Shown: one piece after another, positions 9,266 through 20,684 of the stretch
Layout of the letters: each line of letters begins with the position of its first letter
Numbering within the stretch: the stretch's first letter is position 1
DNA from: Legionella steigerwaltii
GTDB lineage: Bacteria; Pseudomonadota; Gammaproteobacteria; Legionellales; Legionellaceae
DNA length: 64,000 nucleotides
Reading direction: 5' to 3'
NCBI RefSeq assembly: GCF_001468065.1
Contig: NZ_LNYZ01000001.1
Coordinates: 248,001-312,000, forward strand
The notes under the pieces: generated by a model
Databases searched by the model: none
What the model saw: the letters and a program-made list of their open reading frames with translations, nothing else
What the model was told of the DNA's origin: nothing
Position numbers and translations under genes: made by a program

Positions 9266-9875
9266 TGTATTCATAGACTGTATAAGGGAGCATGTTGCTT
9301 ACATCAGCTCCCTTTTTTATTTCTTCACGAACTGAAGTGGAAGAAATTTTGTAATTTCCCGCGTCAAATAAAAACACACATCCAGCTTGATTGTTTAAGA
9401 GTTCAATTTTATTTTTAATGCTATATTTTTCCAAAAAATTGCTCATGATTTCTGGAATGGGATGACTGGTAAATTCAGATCTATTGATTACTAGTAAATT
9501 AGCTAGAGTAATAATTTTCTCCCACTCATACCAAAGAGGTAATGAGATAAAAGCATCATACCCAATAATTAAAGCTATGGACGAGTTAGGGTATTCCATC
9601 CTGAAACTTTTCAAAGTTTCAACCATGTAGGATGGGGTATCACGCTCTACTTCACGTAAATCGAGCTTAAAATCCGGTATATTTTTTATTGCCAGTTTAA
9701 TCATTTCGACTCTTTGAACAGTATTGGCAAGTGTAGGGAGTTTTATAGTTGGTGTTTTACAAGGAAGAAAAACAAAGGAATCAAATTTAAAATGTGTTTG
9801 TATCGCTATACTCGTTTGCAAATGACCATTATGTATGGGATCAAATGTACCGCCCAAAATAGCTATACTGTGCAT
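9240..9875 (-). CDS. nadD: Nicotinate-nucleotide adenylyltransferase
   Basis: A 211-residue enzyme that adenylates nicotinate mononucleotide to deamido-NAD in NAD biosynthesis. The nucleotidyltransferase signature [12 protein letters not shown] is at residues 8-19, and the C-terminal [13 protein letters not shown] motif, the ISSTxIR-type sequence of this family, is intact. The start overlaps the holA stop by 13 nt on the minus strand, the common holA-nadD coupling. The 3' end overlaps cvpA. Confidence 0.96.
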   Translation of the reverse strand: MHSIAILGGTFDPIHNGHLQTSIAIQTHFKFDSFVFLPCKTPTIKLPTLANTVQRVEMIKLAIKNIPDFKLDLREVERDTPSYMVETLKSFRMEYPNSSIALIIGYDAFISLPLWYEWEKIITLANLLVINRSEFTSHPIPEIMSNFLEKYSIKNKIELLNNQAGCVFLFDAGNYKISSTSVREEIKKGADVSNMLPYTVYEYIKSQGLYQ

Positions 9876-10888
9876 GTGTCACCTATTAAATTCCCTAAAC
9901 AGAGTGATAGAGCAGCATTTTCTAAGGAGCTCCATACTTGCGTATTTAGATTCGATTTAATTCGTTCGTCAATAAAATAACAGTATCGATGGAGCTGTTG
10001 TAACATGGTTTTATTGAGACGATTACAACATATTTTATAAAGGTTAATGCGGTTAGGCCAAATTTTCAATTGATTGCATGCAGTTTGCGCATCAATATTT
10101 TGTCCCAATAAATAGGACAATTGCATGATTAATCTTATTTCTTGACTGATCATCCACAAGACTAAAGTTGCTTCTGTCTTATTATTTGCAGCATGGCGTA
10201 AAATCTGGATTGCTTTATCACCTTGGCCAAGCAGACATGCATCAACTAATTCAAAAAGATCATGATCACATTGATCGGATAAGTGTTCCAATACTTGCTG
10301 CGTATCTACCTTACAGTCGGGTGTGCAAGATAATGCTATTTTTTCAATGACTTGAGAACAAGCCAACATATTTCCTTGGGTGTATTGATGAATTAAATCA
10401 GGAACTTGAGGATCATAGCTCATTGAGTTTTTCTTTAATTGTATGGCTATCCAACTTTTGATTGCATCTGAATTAAGCGGGTAGGCCACTGTAAGAACGG
10501 CATGTTCATGAGAGGATAACCATTGTAATTGCTTCGCAGGGACATGGGGTGCTCTAATAACAATAAAGCAACGTGAATTAATCGAGTTTAGGTATTCAGT
10601 TAGAATTTTTTTTCCAGTAGCGTCTATTGATTTTTTTTCATAGAAAACATTTAAAAATACTGTCTCTGAAAATAAAGAATAACTGTTTGCTTCTTCTCTT
10701 ACAGTATTCCAATCTTCGACCGATTGGATGGATATGATTTTTTCGTCATAATTATGATTTTTTTTAATTGCCGATTTTATGGTAATTAAAGAGTCTTCCA
10801 GCAAGTAATTATCTTGCCCAATAATCATATAAAGCGGTGCAATTTTTTTTTGAACTTGCTGAGCAAGCATTTGCTGTTTGATTTGCAT
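9863..10888 (-). CDS. holA: DNA polymerase III delta subunit
   Basis: A 341-residue clamp-loader subunit that opens the beta sliding clamp in the replisome. Family features: [15 protein letters not shown] near the N-terminus, the [19 protein letters not shown] stretch in domain I, and the C-terminal helical collar domain. The length matches E. coli HolA (343). It sits between lptE and nadD on the minus strand, the same order as in E. coli (leuS-lptE-holA-nadD). A 44-bp gap separates it from lptE. Confidence 0.94.
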   Translation of the reverse strand: MQIKQQMLAQQVQKKIAPLYMIIGQDNYLLEDSLITIKSAIKKNHNYDEKIISIQSVEDWNTVREEANSYSLFSETVFLNVFYEKKSIDATGKKILTEYLNSINSRCFIVIRAPHVPAKQLQWLSSHEHAVLTVAYPLNSDAIKSWIAIQLKKNSMSYDPQVPDLIHQYTQGNMLACSQVIEKIALSCTPDCKVDTQQVLEHLSDQCDHDLFELVDACLLGQGDKAIQILRHAANNKTEATLVLWMISQEIRLIMQLSYLLGQNIDAQTACNQLKIWPNRINLYKICCNRLNKTMLQQLHRYCYFIDERIKSNLNTQVWSSLENAALSLCLGNLIGDTCTV

Positions 10889-10932
10889 AGATACCTCCCG
10901 AGTGACCTACTCTTTTCTCCCCAAACTACTTT

Positions 10933-11526
10933 TTATCTGAGTGGGGGAGGGGGTACATGACCAAGTCGATAAATTATTTGAGTCACAGCATCTTGTTTCA
11001 TTTCACCGATTAAAATACTTTCTTCGTCTTTAGAGCCAAGGATTCTATTATTATTCAGCGTTAGTTCACGAGAAATATTTATTTGACCAGGAACTTCTAC
11101 AATCTGGCCTGCGCGTGTTTTCAGTGCAAATAATACAGTTAGGGTTAAAGTATATTGCCTGGGATTTGTGCTTGCTCCAACACTGATAATCTGTTGCTGC
11201 AAGTTCACTTCATTAACTATAAGCCAATATTGTGCCCGCGAAGGATCTGGGTTAACTTGAACTTTTGCTCCTTCGAGCCGAGACTCTAATATTGAGATAA
11301 ATTGCTTGTCATTATTCTCAGAAATGATAGCTACATTATTAAGCCAACTGGGTACAGTGCTTATTCCTCGCAGATGAAAACCACAAGCTGATAGTAATAA
11401 TACGAGCAAAAAAGGGGCTGTACAACGCAAAGCTGAAAATGAGCGTGCTGGTCGCCTCTGATGACCCGTAGGTTGTTCTTGAAGTCGATACGAGACATTA
11501 GAAGAGTCAGGGTAATTATACTTCAT
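10933..11526 (-). CDS. lptE: LPS-assembly lipoprotein LptE
   Basis: A 197-residue lipoprotein that plugs and assists the LptD barrel in LPS export to the outer leaflet. The lipobox LLLSAC places the acylated Cys at about residue 48, followed by the family motif CGFHLRG. The region ahead of the hydrophobic core is unusually long and polar. The ATG at 11526 overlaps the leuS stop by one base (TAATG), which favours it, but an internal TTG about 33 codons downstream would give a standard short signal peptide. The context leuS-lptE-holA is conserved. Confidence 0.93.
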   Translation of the reverse strand: MKYNYPDSSNVSYRLQEQPTGHQRRPARSFSALRCTAPFLLVLLLSACGFHLRGISTVPSWLNNVAIISENNDKQFISILESRLEGAKVQVNPDPSRAQYWLIVNEVNLQQQIISVGASTNPRQYTLTLTVLFALKTRAGQIVEVPGQINISRELTLNNNRILGSKDEESILIGEMKQDAVTQIIYRLGHVPPPPLR

Positions 11527-14000
11527 TAGCCAACAACCAAATTAATTAATTGTCTGTGTGCTACAACGATCGCTTTTTTTACTGTTTTATCGGCAAGAAA
11601 ATCTTTTGCATGTTGTTTTGCCGCAGTAATTAAATCCTCTTCTGAAGCATCAACGCTAGCGGTAAATTGAGCTCTTAATTTTCCATTAACCTGAACCACA
11701 TAATCTACTTCATCAGTTTTTAAAGCACCTTTATCTACTCTGGGCCAATTCGCATCAATAATTGCTTTTTCAAAGCCTAATTGTTGCCAGATGTGATGTG
11801 CAATATGTGGTGTTATAGGAGCCAATAATCGCAACAGAATACTTAGACTGGAATGAATAAAAAATTTATCTTCTTCAGTTTCTATAGCGTAATTGGAAAT
11901 TTCGTTAAACAGTTTCATACAACCTGAAACTACTGTATTGAATTGATTTCGATCATAATCATGAGTTGCTTGTGCAAGAATTTGATGCACGACATGACGT
12001 GATTTTTTTAATCGGCTTTCGGCTTGTTGCCAGTTCACATGCCCATTGCCACTCAGGATGATGTCATTGACTTCAATGAACATATTTTGGTGCTGGTAAG
12101 CAAAAGCCCAAATTCGTTTTAAGAAACGATGAGCGCCTTCCACAGCAGTATCTGACCATTCCAAGGATTGCTCTGGTGGGGCTGCAAACATAACAAATAA
12201 TCGTGCTGTATCTGCACCATAAGTATCAATCAGGTGGTTTGGATCGACGACATTACCTACGGATTTAGACATTTTATGTCCGTCTTTTAAAACCATGCCT
12301 TGGGTTAGGAGGGCTTTAAATGGCTCGTCTGAATTTACTAAGCCTTCATCACGCATTAATTTATGAAAAAAACGGGCATAAAGCAAATGCATCACAGCAT
12401 GTTCAATGCCACCGACATATTGATCTACAGGAGTCCAGTATTTTGCTCGATCATCAAGCATTGCGTTTTCCTGGCCTTTACATGCAAAACGGGCATAATA
12501 CCAAGATGACTCAACAAAAGTATCAAAGGTATCCGTTTCACGATATGCATCCTGACCGCATTTAGGACAGCTTACATTGACGAATTCTGGGCATTGAGCT
12601 AATGGTGAACCGGTTCCCGTAAATGTCACGTTTTCTGGAAGAACGACGGGAAGCTCTTCATCTGGAACAGGAACAGTACCGCATTGGTCACATAAAATCA
12701 TGGGAATAGGTGTTCCCCAGTATCTTTGTCTCGATACACCCCAATCGCGTAATCTGTAGTTAATCGTTGCTTTACCTACATCATGTTCTTCAAGGTAGCT
12801 GGTTATAGTTTCTACTGCTTGAGAAGAGCTTAAGCCATCGAACTGGCCTGAATGAATCAATGTACCTTCTCCTGTATAAGCAGAAGCATTGAAATCATGT
12901 TTTGTATCATTTGCAGGTTTAATGACTTCCTTAATGGGTAGTTGGTATTTACGTGCAAATTCCCAGTCTCTTTGGTCGTGTGCTGGGACTGACATTACTG
13001 CTCCGGAGCCGTATTGCATGAGTACAAAATTTGCAACCCATATAGGGAGTTCTTCACCGGTTATGGGATGGATTGCTGTCATGCCTGTAGCCACGCCTCG
13101 CTTTTCCATGGTAGCAAGCTCCGCTTCAGCCATTTTGGTGCCTTGGCAGCTGTCAATGAATTCTTTGACTTCTTTACGGGTACTGGCTGCTTCTTTAGCA
13201 ATGGGATGATCCGTTGCTATGGCAAGATAGGTTGCACCCATTAAGGTATCTGGTCGTGTTGTGTATATTTTTAAGCGTTTAGGATAATTATTAACGTTAA
13301 AATGAATTTCAGTCCCTGTGGAACGACCTATCCAATTACGTTGCATTTGTTTTACTTGTGCCGGCCATTCGTCCAATGTATCCAGTGAGCTGAGTAACTC
13401 ATCAGCATAAGCCGTGATTTTTATAAACCATTGAGAAATTTCCTTTCGCTCAACAAGCGCGCCTGAACGCCAGCCGCGTCCATCAACGACTTGTTCATTT
13501 GCCAAAACAGTTTGATCTACCGGATCCCAATTCACTACGGCATTTTTTTTGTAGACTAAACCCTTTTCAAATAATCGAATGAAGAACCATTGTTCCCATC
13601 GATAATATTCAGGTGAACAAGTACAAATCTCACGTCTCCAATCATAAGCATTGCCTAGACGTAAAAATTGCTTTTTCATAGATTCAATATTTTTCCGAGT
13701 CCATTCAGCAGGTGGAATTCCATTTTTAATGGCCGCATTTTCAGCGGGTAAACCAAATGCATCCCAACCTATAGGTTGAAGCACATTTTTGCCCAAAGCA
13801 CGCTGATAACGAGCAATCACGTCTCCAATGGTGTAGTTGCGAACATGCCCCATGTGCAATGTTCCACTCGGATAGGGAAACATGGATAAACAATAAAATT
13901 TCTCTCTGTTTAAATCTTCTGAAACATTAAACGATTGTTTTTTATGCCAATACTGTTGAGCTTGTTCCTCAACTTCTTGTGGTATATAGGTATTATCCAT
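11526..14000 (-). CDS. leuS: Leucyl-tRNA synthetase
   Basis: 824 residues from the ATG at 14000; a longer frame from 14126 exists but its extra 42 residues read through the lnt 3' end and do not resemble LeuRS. Class I synthetase motifs are intact: the HIGH-type [19 protein letters not shown], the CP1 editing domain with [16 protein letters not shown], and KMSKS in [18 protein letters not shown] zinc-type CPKCGQ knuckle sits in the insertion. It charges tRNA-Leu. It is followed by lptE with a one-base overlap. Confidence 0.97.
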   Translation of the reverse strand: MDNTYIPQEVEEQAQQYWHKKQSFNVSEDLNREKFYCLSMFPYPSGTLHMGHVRNYTIGDVIARYQRALGKNVLQPIGWDAFGLPAENAAIKNGIPPAEWTRKNIESMKKQFLRLGNAYDWRREICTCSPEYYRWEQWFFIRLFEKGLVYKKNAVVNWDPVDQTVLANEQVVDGRGWRSGALVERKEISQWFIKITAYADELLSSLDTLDEWPAQVKQMQRNWIGRSTGTEIHFNVNNYPKRLKIYTTRPDTLMGATYLAIATDHPIAKEAASTRKEVKEFIDSCQGTKMAEAELATMEKRGVATGMTAIHPITGEELPIWVANFVLMQYGSGAVMSVPAHDQRDWEFARKYQLPIKEVIKPANDTKHDFNASAYTGEGTLIHSGQFDGLSSSQAVETITSYLEEHDVGKATINYRLRDWGVSRQRYWGTPIPMILCDQCGTVPVPDEELPVVLPENVTFTGTGSPLAQCPEFVNVSCPKCGQDAYRETDTFDTFVESSWYYARFACKGQENAMLDDRAKYWTPVDQYVGGIEHAVMHLLYARFFHKLMRDEGLVNSDEPFKALLTQGMVLKDGHKMSKSVGNVVDPNHLIDTYGADTARLFVMFAAPPEQSLEWSDTAVEGAHRFLKRIWAFAYQHQNMFIEVNDIILSGNGHVNWQQAESRLKKSRHVVHQILAQATHDYDRNQFNTVVSGCMKLFNEISNYAIETEEDKFFIHSSLSILLRLLAPITPHIAHHIWQQLGFEKAIIDANWPRVDKGALKTDEVDYVVQVNGKLRAQFTASVDASEEDLITAAKQHAKDFLADKTVKKAIVVAHRQLINLVVG

Positions 14001-14065
14001 AGTCCAATTTTTAAGTGACTCTAAATCTGCTAAGGATAACTCCTCTTGTGTCTGCCAGCAATAGA

Positions 14066-15601
14066 TTATTGTTGGAATAAGCGACGAAGTTGAATAAAAA
14101 GTATAAAAATAAGGAAAATTGAGCAAAAAATGAGAGAAGGATACTCATACCAAATGATCCAGGGAGTCAAACCTTCAGCAGGAAATATACTACTTTGTAA
14201 AAGACCGGGACTAAAAGGAGGAAGACTTTCTATTATATCTCCGTTGGAGGCTATGACTGATGATAGACCGTCATTATTGACAACTACCTGATAGCGACCT
14301 GTAAGCAGAGAAAGGACTTGGGCCATTTGTAATTGTTGGTAGCTGGCTAATGAGTGTCCAAACCAGCCATTGTCACTAATGGATACGATCCATTGAGCTT
14401 TAGGCATTTGTTCGCGCAATAGTTTCGGATAAACAATCTCATAACAAATGAGACTAGCTATTGGATGGTTTTCAATTCGAATTAGAGATTGTTTTCTTTT
14501 TCCGGGCAATAAATTGGGTTCAGGTAAATTAAGCCAACGATTAATCTTAACTAAAGGTTTGGGAATGTATTCTCCAAAAGGAACGAGTTGGCGTTTGAGT
14601 TTTTTTCCTTTTGCTTGTCCAAGCGTAATCACTGAGTTGTAATAATTAGTTTCCCTATCATTTGTAGGCTGTAAAATACCTAACATAAGCGCACTTTTTG
14701 CTTTCAATGCTTTATTATTCAGCTTAAGTAAATATTTATCCAAATAACTTGCGGGAAGCGGTATGGCTGACTCGGGCAAAATAATTAATTGTTTTCCTAA
14801 AAGTTTATTAATCGCATTTTCATAGTACTTTAGTAAGTTCCAAAATAAGGTTTCATCCCATTTATCTCGCATGGATAAATTAGCTTGAACAGCGCCAATG
14901 CTAATAGGCTCTTGCTTGATTTGAGACCATGAAATATTTTTGCATAGTGTTGGGCTGATAAGAATCAGCACAATAACGATTAAATAGTGGTAACGTTTTG
15001 GGGAGTTTTGTGAGACAGCTAAAGTGAGTAATGCCGAAATAAAGACACAAACTAAACTTAGTCCATAAACTCCTAAAATAGGAGCAATGTATTTTATTGG
15101 CGTATCAATAAGAGGTGTGCCTACTAACAACCAGGGGAAGCCAGTAAATAAAGAAGCGCGGCAATACTCGCTCAAACACCATAAGACACAAAATAGAGTT
15201 AAAGAGAGAAGCTTTCGATTTTTATCTTCAAGCAATTTATATAGGTAAGCAACAAGTGCGGGGAAGAGCGAAAGATACATAATGAAAATTAATGTAACTA
15301 ATCCCGCAAGGCAATAATTGAGTTGACCATAATCATGAATACTGACTATGACCCAAGAAACTCCAAACCCGAAATAACCGATACCGTAGAGAAGTCCCAG
15401 AAAAAAACCTTGTTTTCTAGAGCAATTTTGAAGGCTAGAATAAAGGAATGCCAAACTTAATAGTGTCAGCCCTGGTATATGAAAAGGTGCAAAACCAAAG
15501 GGCGCCATTAGGCCTGCTATAAATACAAAAAAATATTTAACATAGCCAAGACGAATTGAGGAATTCAAGGGAATGGCATTGGCTAAAGCGGTTTGCTTCA
15601 T
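14066..15601 (-). CDS. lnt: Apolipoprotein N-acyltransferase
   Basis: A 511-residue inner-membrane enzyme that adds the third acyl chain to the N-terminal Cys of lipoproteins so that Lol can sort them. About six N-terminal membrane segments (including [20 protein letters not shown]) precede a nitrilase-fold domain. The catalytic Glu is in [10 protein letters not shown], the Lys region is around [13 protein letters not shown], and the Cys lies in [12 protein letters not shown] final membrane helix closes the protein. It is upstream of leuS; the lipoprotein LptE in the same cluster is one of its expected substrates. Confidence 0.96.
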   Translation of the reverse strand: MKQTALANAIPLNSSIRLGYVKYFFVFIAGLMAPFGFAPFHIPGLTLLSLAFLYSSLQNCSRKQGFFLGLLYGIGYFGFGVSWVIVSIHDYGQLNYCLAGLVTLIFIMYLSLFPALVAYLYKLLEDKNRKLLSLTLFCVLWCLSEYCRASLFTGFPWLLVGTPLIDTPIKYIAPILGVYGLSLVCVFISALLTLAVSQNSPKRYHYLIVIVLILISPTLCKNISWSQIKQEPISIGAVQANLSMRDKWDETLFWNLLKYYENAINKLLGKQLIILPESAIPLPASYLDKYLLKLNNKALKAKSALMLGILQPTNDRETNYYNSVITLGQAKGKKLKRQLVPFGEYIPKPLVKINRWLNLPEPNLLPGKRKQSLIRIENHPIASLICYEIVYPKLLREQMPKAQWIVSISDNGWFGHSLASYQQLQMAQVLSLLTGRYQVVVNNDGLSSVIASNGDIIESLPPFSPGLLQSSIFPAEGLTPWIIWYEYPSLIFCSIFLIFILFIQLRRLFQQ

Positions 15602-15689
15602 GGGTGTAAAAAAATTATAAAAGAGTAAGATAATGGAGTCCTCTTCTTAGGTCAAGAATTAGTGAAACATTTTATAATCCTGGGCACTT

Positions 15690-15780
15690 TGTAGCCAGGG
15701 GGAAGCGCAGCGAAACCCGGGTTTACGGACATGAATAAAACCACCAATCCCGGGTTTCGCTGCGCTTCCCCCAGGCTACA
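15690..15780. repeat. Palindromic intergenic repeat, copy 2
   Basis: Arms of about 31 nt flank a 29-nt loop. The arm variant GGGGGAAGCGCAGCGAAACC appears in both arms; the only mismatch is one A/T position near the tip (TGTAGCCA versus TGTAGCCT). It lies between divergent or independent units lnt and phaC. Confidence 0.93.
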
Positions 15781-15864
15781 GCTCAAATCAGGCTTTTCCT
15801 CAAGATTTTAAAATTGTGATGAATGGTAGATTTTATGCTCAGTACGCTCTCCAGGAGATTTATG

Positions 15865-17661
15865 TTATTTTTTCAGAACATAAGTCCCTGGTGCATCGCA
15901 AAGTGGCCTTATATTTTTTGCGGGGTTACCCAGTTCAGGTGGTTTCTTTTTAGGTCCTGAATAATCCACAAGCCATTTTTCCCAGGTTGGCCACCAGGAG
16001 CCTTCAAAATGAGGCGCTCTTTCTAGCCAAACATCTGGAGCTAAATGCTTATCATCTAGTTTATGTGTTAGCATTTGATAGCTTCGGCTGGAATCACCTG
16101 GCTCATTAACAATCCCTGTGTTGTGTCCTGCATCAGTTAATACAAATGTAATATCACTATCAGTAAAGTAATGAATTTTATAAACGGATTTCCAAGGTGC
16201 TATGTGATCTTTTATGGTACTTACGGCAAAAATTGGTACCCTGATGTCGGCAAGATTGACAGTTTCATCAAGAATGTTAAAACGTCCTTCAACTAAGTCG
16301 TTATTTAAAAATAAACTACGTAAATACTCGCTATGCATTTTGTAGGGCATTCTTGTAGTATCATAGTCCCATGCCATTAAGTCACTGACCTTCTGTCGTT
16401 TACCCAATAAATAATCATAAACCAGGCGAGACCAAATGAGATCTATAGACCGTAACATACTGAACGCACCGGCCATTTGAGACCCGTCCAGGTAGCCTTT
16501 TTCCCACATAATGTCTTCAATGTAAGTAAGTTGGTTTTCGTCAATAAATAACTGCAGTTCACCTGCATCCTGAAAATCAGTTTGGGCTGCAAACAAAGTC
16601 ATTGATTTTAATCGATCATCTTCTTTTGCCGCCATTTTTGCTGCAACCATGGTTAATAAGGTTCCTCCGATACAATAACCTACTGTATGGATTTTTTCAT
16701 TTGGGATAATTTGATTAATTGTATTTAATGCATCCATCACACCATGTATTGCATAATCGGAGAAATCTAAGTCCCGATCTTCAGAAGTTGGATTTTTCCA
16801 GGAAATCATGAATACCGTGTGTCCTTTATCCACTAAAAATTTAACCATGGAATTGTTAGGTGAAAGATCGAGTATGTAATACTTCATAATCCAGGCAGGG
16901 ATGATTAAGATAGGTTCTGGATAGACAGTGGATGTTGTTGGCTCATATTGGATAAGCTCAATTAATTGATTTCTATAAATAACCTTTCCAGGTGTTATCG
17001 CTATGTTTTCTCCTACTTTGTAGTGTTCACTGCCTGCAGGCGGTTCATTATTTAGATTCCTGGTCACGTCATCAATAAAATTATTCCATCCTTTGATAAA
17101 ATTCATACCTCCCTCATTAAGTGTCTCAGTAATTACTTCAGGATTCATTCCAGGAACATTTGAGGGAGCACAGACATCCAAAAATTGACGTGTGACAAAA
17201 TTAACAATATTTTCATTATGTTTGGAAACCCCACGAAGATGTGTAGTGGCATCATCCCACCATTCTTCAGTTAACAAAAAAGATTGAGAATATACGTTGA
17301 ATGGAAATTGAGACCATAACTCATTTTGAAAGCGATAATCTGTTTGACGCACTTCGATACAAGGTTCGCATTCATCCTGACTCTGTTGTTGTATATACAA
17401 CAATAAATGGCCCAATTTTTTGAGTGCTTCTTTATTTAAGTTGGCTAGTTTTGCTGGTGAAAAATATAAATAAATTAACCAATCTGCAAAAGATAGCAAG
17501 AGCGTACCAGGTGATAACCAGTTGCTGAATTGGCTGATTGCTGCATGGAATAGTCTATCGTAACTAAGCCCTTCATAGTCGCATTTTTTTTCTGATTCAG
17601 TGGATAGATGGGGTTGTATATTTCCAACTGATTTTGGATGCTTCTTTTTTGATTTATACAT
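15865..17661 (-). CDS. phaC: Class I poly(3-hydroxyalkanoate) synthase
   Basis: A 598-residue PHA polymerase that builds polyhydroxybutyrate granules from hydroxyacyl-CoA. The lipase-like box GYCIGG puts the nucleophile at Cys330. The catalytic Asp is in STIKDHIAPW and the His in LTDAGHNTGIVNEPG. The N-terminal PhaC domain (QFPFNVYSQSFLLTEEWWDD) is complete and the length is normal for class I. No phaE or phaR partner is adjacent, so class I (single-subunit) is favoured. PHB is a known reserve of transmissive-phase Legionella. It is a single minus-strand gene; the neighbouring lysine and fatty-acid catabolic genes could supply acetyl-CoA and hydroxyacyl-CoA. Confidence 0.95.
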   Translation of the reverse strand: MYKSKKKHPKSVGNIQPHLSTESEKKCDYEGLSYDRLFHAAISQFSNWLSPGTLLLSFADWLIYLYFSPAKLANLNKEALKKLGHLLLYIQQQSQDECEPCIEVRQTDYRFQNELWSQFPFNVYSQSFLLTEEWWDDATTHLRGVSKHNENIVNFVTRQFLDVCAPSNVPGMNPEVITETLNEGGMNFIKGWNNFIDDVTRNLNNEPPAGSEHYKVGENIAITPGKVIYRNQLIELIQYEPTTSTVYPEPILIIPAWIMKYYILDLSPNNSMVKFLVDKGHTVFMISWKNPTSEDRDLDFSDYAIHGVMDALNTINQIIPNEKIHTVGYCIGGTLLTMVAAKMAAKEDDRLKSMTLFAAQTDFQDAGELQLFIDENQLTYIEDIMWEKGYLDGSQMAGAFSMLRSIDLIWSRLVYDYLLGKRQKVSDLMAWDYDTTRMPYKMHSEYLRSLFLNNDLVEGRFNILDETVNLADIRVPIFAVSTIKDHIAPWKSVYKIHYFTDSDITFVLTDAGHNTGIVNEPGDSSRSYQMLTHKLDDKHLAPDVWLERAPHFEGSWWPTWEKWLVDYSGPKKKPPELGNPAKNIRPLCDAPGTYVLKK

Positions 17662-17853
17662 GACAAACTCCTTTTGCCAAATCCAAAAAATATTTTTAAA
17701 TAGAGGTTTTTACAACATTATGCATCAAAAATAGGAATAACTCGATTTTTAAAAAATAACACGTTGAGTTTCTTGAGTATAGTTCAGAGAATACTATCCA
17801 ATTCCCAATATTTTGTGTAGGATGATCGCGTTTTATAATGGGAGAGGGATTAA

Positions 17854-18942
17854 ATGTATAATGTAATGATTACTGGCGCAGGGAAAATTGGTAGCTTAAT
17901 CGCTTGTTTATTATCAGACAGTGGTTCCTACCAGGTTCATTTAGTTGATATCGATTTTAATGGATCGGATGTGAAAAGGCTGTTGGAAGCAGTACCCCAA
18001 ATTAAAACTGTAGCCTTAGATGTTAAAGATCAGCAGTCAACACAAGCTTACATGGAAAAACATGATATTGTTGCTGTGATTTCAAGCCTTCCATATTTTT
18101 TAAATACCTATGTTGCTGAAGCTGCAAAAGCTGCTAAAGCGCATTATTTTGATCTCACGGAAGATACAGCAGTTACAGAAGCTGTAAAGGCAATCGCGCT
18201 TGATGCAGAAACTGCTTTCGTTCCTCAATGCGGATTAGCTCCTGGCTTTATTAGCATTGCAGCGAATAGTCTTATGCAGGAGTTTGAAGAGAATTATCAT
18301 GTGAAATTACGTGTAGGAGCTCTTCCACAAAATGCAAACAATGCACTTCAATACTCATTAACGTGGTCCACTGATGGGGTGATCAACGAATACGGCAACC
18401 CGTGTTATGCAATTAAATATGGAAAGGCGGTCACTTTGGCACCTTTAGAAGGATTGGAAACCATTCAAATTGATGGTTGTGAATATGAAGCGTTTAATAC
18501 TTCTGGAGGGTTGGGAAGTTTGGCAGAGATGCACGCTGGTAAAGTACAAACCATGAATTATAAAACAATGCGCTATCCAGGCCATTGTTCAAAGATGCGT
18601 TTATTAATGAACGACTTAAGACTAAATCAAGACAGGCCTACTTTAAAACGCATTTTGGAAAATGCAATTCCCAAAACGTATCAAGATCTTGTTATTGTCT
18701 ATGTGTCCGTTGAAGGAATGAAGCGTGGCGAGTTGACGGAAAAAAATTATGTGAAAAAGATTTATCCCGAAGAAATTTGTGGTTTGGAGTGGTCAGCAAT
18801 TCAAATAAGTACTGCTTCAGGTGTTTGTGCAGTAGTGGATTTGGTACTGGGACAATCTAATGAATATAAGGGTCTTGTATTACAGGAAAAATTCCACTTG
18901 TCTGCTGTTTTAGAAAATCGATTTGGTCGCTATTACGCGTAA
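17854..18942 (+). CDS. Saccharopine dehydrogenase-family protein (lysine dehydrogenase-like)
   Basis: A 362-residue oxidoreductase with an N-terminal Rossmann motif (MITGAGKIGSLIACLLSDSG) and the saccharopine-dehydrogenase-type pattern FDLTEDTAVTEAVKAIALDA and QCGLAPGFISIAAN. A GGAGAGGG-like site precedes the ATG. Members act on saccharopine or directly on lysine. The following gene encodes an ALDH7 enzyme for aminoadipate semialdehyde, so the pair most likely carries lysine to 2-aminoadipate. The exact substrate (lysine 6-dehydrogenase or saccharopine dehydrogenase) cannot be decided by eye. Confidence 0.85.
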   Translation: MYNVMITGAGKIGSLIACLLSDSGSYQVHLVDIDFNGSDVKRLLEAVPQIKTVALDVKDQQSTQAYMEKHDIVAVISSLPYFLNTYVAEAAKAAKAHYFDLTEDTAVTEAVKAIALDAETAFVPQCGLAPGFISIAANSLMQEFEENYHVKLRVGALPQNANNALQYSLTWSTDGVINEYGNPCYAIKYGKAVTLAPLEGLETIQIDGCEYEAFNTSGGLGSLAEMHAGKVQTMNYKTMRYPGHCSKMRLLMNDLRLNQDRPTLKRILENAIPKTYQDLVIVYVSVEGMKRGELTEKNYVKKIYPEEICGLEWSAIQISTASGVCAVVDLVLGQSNEYKGLVLQEKFHLSAVLENRFGRYYA

Positions 18943-19009
18943 CCTGGGATGTCGTTGTACTGTTCCCGGGTTTTACATAGTTGTACCCGGGCTACTATGG
19001 AGATAATGA
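18943..19009. repeat. Decayed fragment of the palindromic repeat
   Basis: Between the two lysine-catabolism genes, CCCGGGTTTTACATAGTTGT followed by ACCCGGGCTACTA resembles arm tips of the repeat family without the full stem. It looks like an eroded or internally deleted copy. Confidence 0.4.
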
Positions 19010-20530
19010 ATGGATATATTAAAACGCTTGAAAATTCATGCAGTTAATCCAGGCGCGTATAGTGGTCAGGGTTGGCAAAGTGGAGTTCATGAACATCAGT
19101 TAATCTCTTATAATCCAGCAAATGGTGAAAAGCTTGCAGAAATAGCAACCTGCACTATGGATGATTATGAGGAGATTATGACCCGTGCGCAGTATGCGGC
19201 ACATGAGTGGAGAAAAGTTCCAGCTCCAAAAAGAGGCGAAATAATAAGGCAAATTGGTCAAGCATTGCGTGAACATAAAGATGCCTTAGGTAGTTTGGTT
19301 TCTTTAGAAATGGGTAAGTCCAAGCAGGAAGGGGATGGTGAAGTTCAGGAAATGATTGATATTGCTGATTTTGCAGTAGGTCAATCACGAATGTTATATG
19401 GGAATACGATGCATTCTGAACGTCCTCAACACAGAATGTATGAGCAATGGCACCCCTATGGTATAGTAGGTGTTATTTCTGCATTTAACTTCCCAGTAGC
19501 AGTTTGGTCTTGGAATGCTTTTCTTGCGGCTATTTGTGGTAATGTGACTCTGTGGAAACCTTCGGCAAAGACTCCCTTGTGTGCCATAGCCGTTCAGCAT
19601 ATTTGTAATGATGTGTTAAAAGCTAATGGTTGTCCTGAAATATTTAGTTTAGTTATTCCGGAAGACCATGATGTAGTTGAGGCTCTCGTTAATGATAAAC
19701 GCATTCCTCTTATTTCATTTACTGGCTCAACGGCAGTAGGAAAGCAAGTTGCCGCAAAAGTTGCTGCCCGATTGGGTAAGACTATTCTGGAGTTAGGTGG
19801 TAACAATGCGATAATTCTTGATGAGTCAGCTGATCTTCATTTAGCAATTCCTGCGATTGTTTTTGGAGCAGTGGGTACTGCGGGGCAACGATGCACTTCT
19901 ACACGTCGTTTATTTGTTCATCATTCCAAGTACGATTATGTCGTTGAACGGTTACGTTTTGCTTATGAACAGATAACAATTGGTGATCCTTTAGATAAGA
20001 TCAATTTAATGGGTCCGCTTATTGATAAACAAGCTGTAGATCAATTTAATCAAGCAATAGTTCAAATCAAAGAAGCAGGCGGGCGAATTATTTTTGGTGG
20101 TCAACCAATACATGGCCCAGGCTTTTTTGTACAACCTACATTGGTATGTGATGTAAAAAATCATTGGGATATTGTACAAGAAGAAACATTTGCACCGATT
20201 TTATATGTTATGCCTTTTCAGACCATTGATGAAGCGATTGCGTTACAAAATCATGTACCTCAGGGTTTATCTTCTGCCATGTTTACTCAAAATTTAAAAA
20301 ATGCAGAGCATTTTTTAAGTGCCTGGGGAAGTGATTGCGGTATAGCCAATATCAACATCGGTACTTCAGGTGCCGAAATTGGCGGCGCGTTTGGAGGAGA
20401 AAAAGAAACCGGTGGTGGTCGTGAGTCGGGGTCTGATTCCTGGAAAGCATACATGCGTCGACAAACCAATACGATTAACTGGGGAAACGAATTACCTTTA
20501 GCTCAAGGTATTCGTTTTGATTTGGCTTGA
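19010..20530 (+). CDS. ALDH7-family aldehyde dehydrogenase (2-aminoadipate semialdehyde dehydrogenase)
   Basis: A 506-residue NAD-dependent dehydrogenase. The general base is Glu261 ([11 protein letters not shown]) and the nucleophile Cys295 ([16 protein letters not shown]). The sequence [16 protein letters not shown] and the [20 protein letters not shown] stretch are typical of the ALDH7/antiquitin group, which oxidises 2-aminoadipate 6-semialdehyde (piperideine-6-carboxylate). It lies 67 bp after the saccharopine-dehydrogenase-like gene, so a two-step lysine catabolic operon is inferred. The ATG is preceded by GGAGATAATGA. A different aldehyde substrate cannot be excluded. Confidence 0.92.
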   Translation: MDILKRLKIHAVNPGAYSGQGWQSGVHEHQLISYNPANGEKLAEIATCTMDDYEEIMTRAQYAAHEWRKVPAPKRGEIIRQIGQALREHKDALGSLVSLEMGKSKQEGDGEVQEMIDIADFAVGQSRMLYGNTMHSERPQHRMYEQWHPYGIVGVISAFNFPVAVWSWNAFLAAICGNVTLWKPSAKTPLCAIAVQHICNDVLKANGCPEIFSLVIPEDHDVVEALVNDKRIPLISFTGSTAVGKQVAAKVAARLGKTILELGGNNAIILDESADLHLAIPAIVFGAVGTAGQRCTSTRRLFVHHSKYDYVVERLRFAYEQITIGDPLDKINLMGPLIDKQAVDQFNQAIVQIKEAGGRIIFGGQPIHGPGFFVQPTLVCDVKNHWDIVQEETFAPILYVMPFQTIDEAIALQNHVPQGLSSAMFTQNLKNAEHFLSAWGSDCGIANINIGTSGAEIGGAFGGEKETGGGRESGSDSWKAYMRRQTNTINWGNELPLAQGIRFDLA

Positions 20531-20576
20531 TTGATACTGAGCCGCAAATTATAACCGCGCGAAGTACAGTAAAAAT

Positions 20577-20660
20577 TGTAGCCTGGGTGAAGCGAAGCGT
20601 AACCCGGGTTGTTTTGTACGATAAGAAACCCGGGTTACGCTTCGCTTCACCCAGGCTACA
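20577..20660. repeat. Palindromic intergenic repeat, copy 3
   Basis: Arms of about 32 nt with a short loop; arm core GTGAAGCGAAGCGTAACCCG. The substitutions relative to copy 1 (GAAG, GTAA) occur in both arms, so complementarity is kept. It separates the aldehyde dehydrogenase from the beta-oxidation pair. Confidence 0.94.
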
Positions 20661-20684
20661 TTTTAATTAACGAGGGAAAATGAA

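Noticed and set aside
14001-14126. N-terminal extension of LeuS
   Set aside because: The 42 extra residues come from the end of lnt in another frame and do not look like LeuRS; ATG 14000 gives the normal length.
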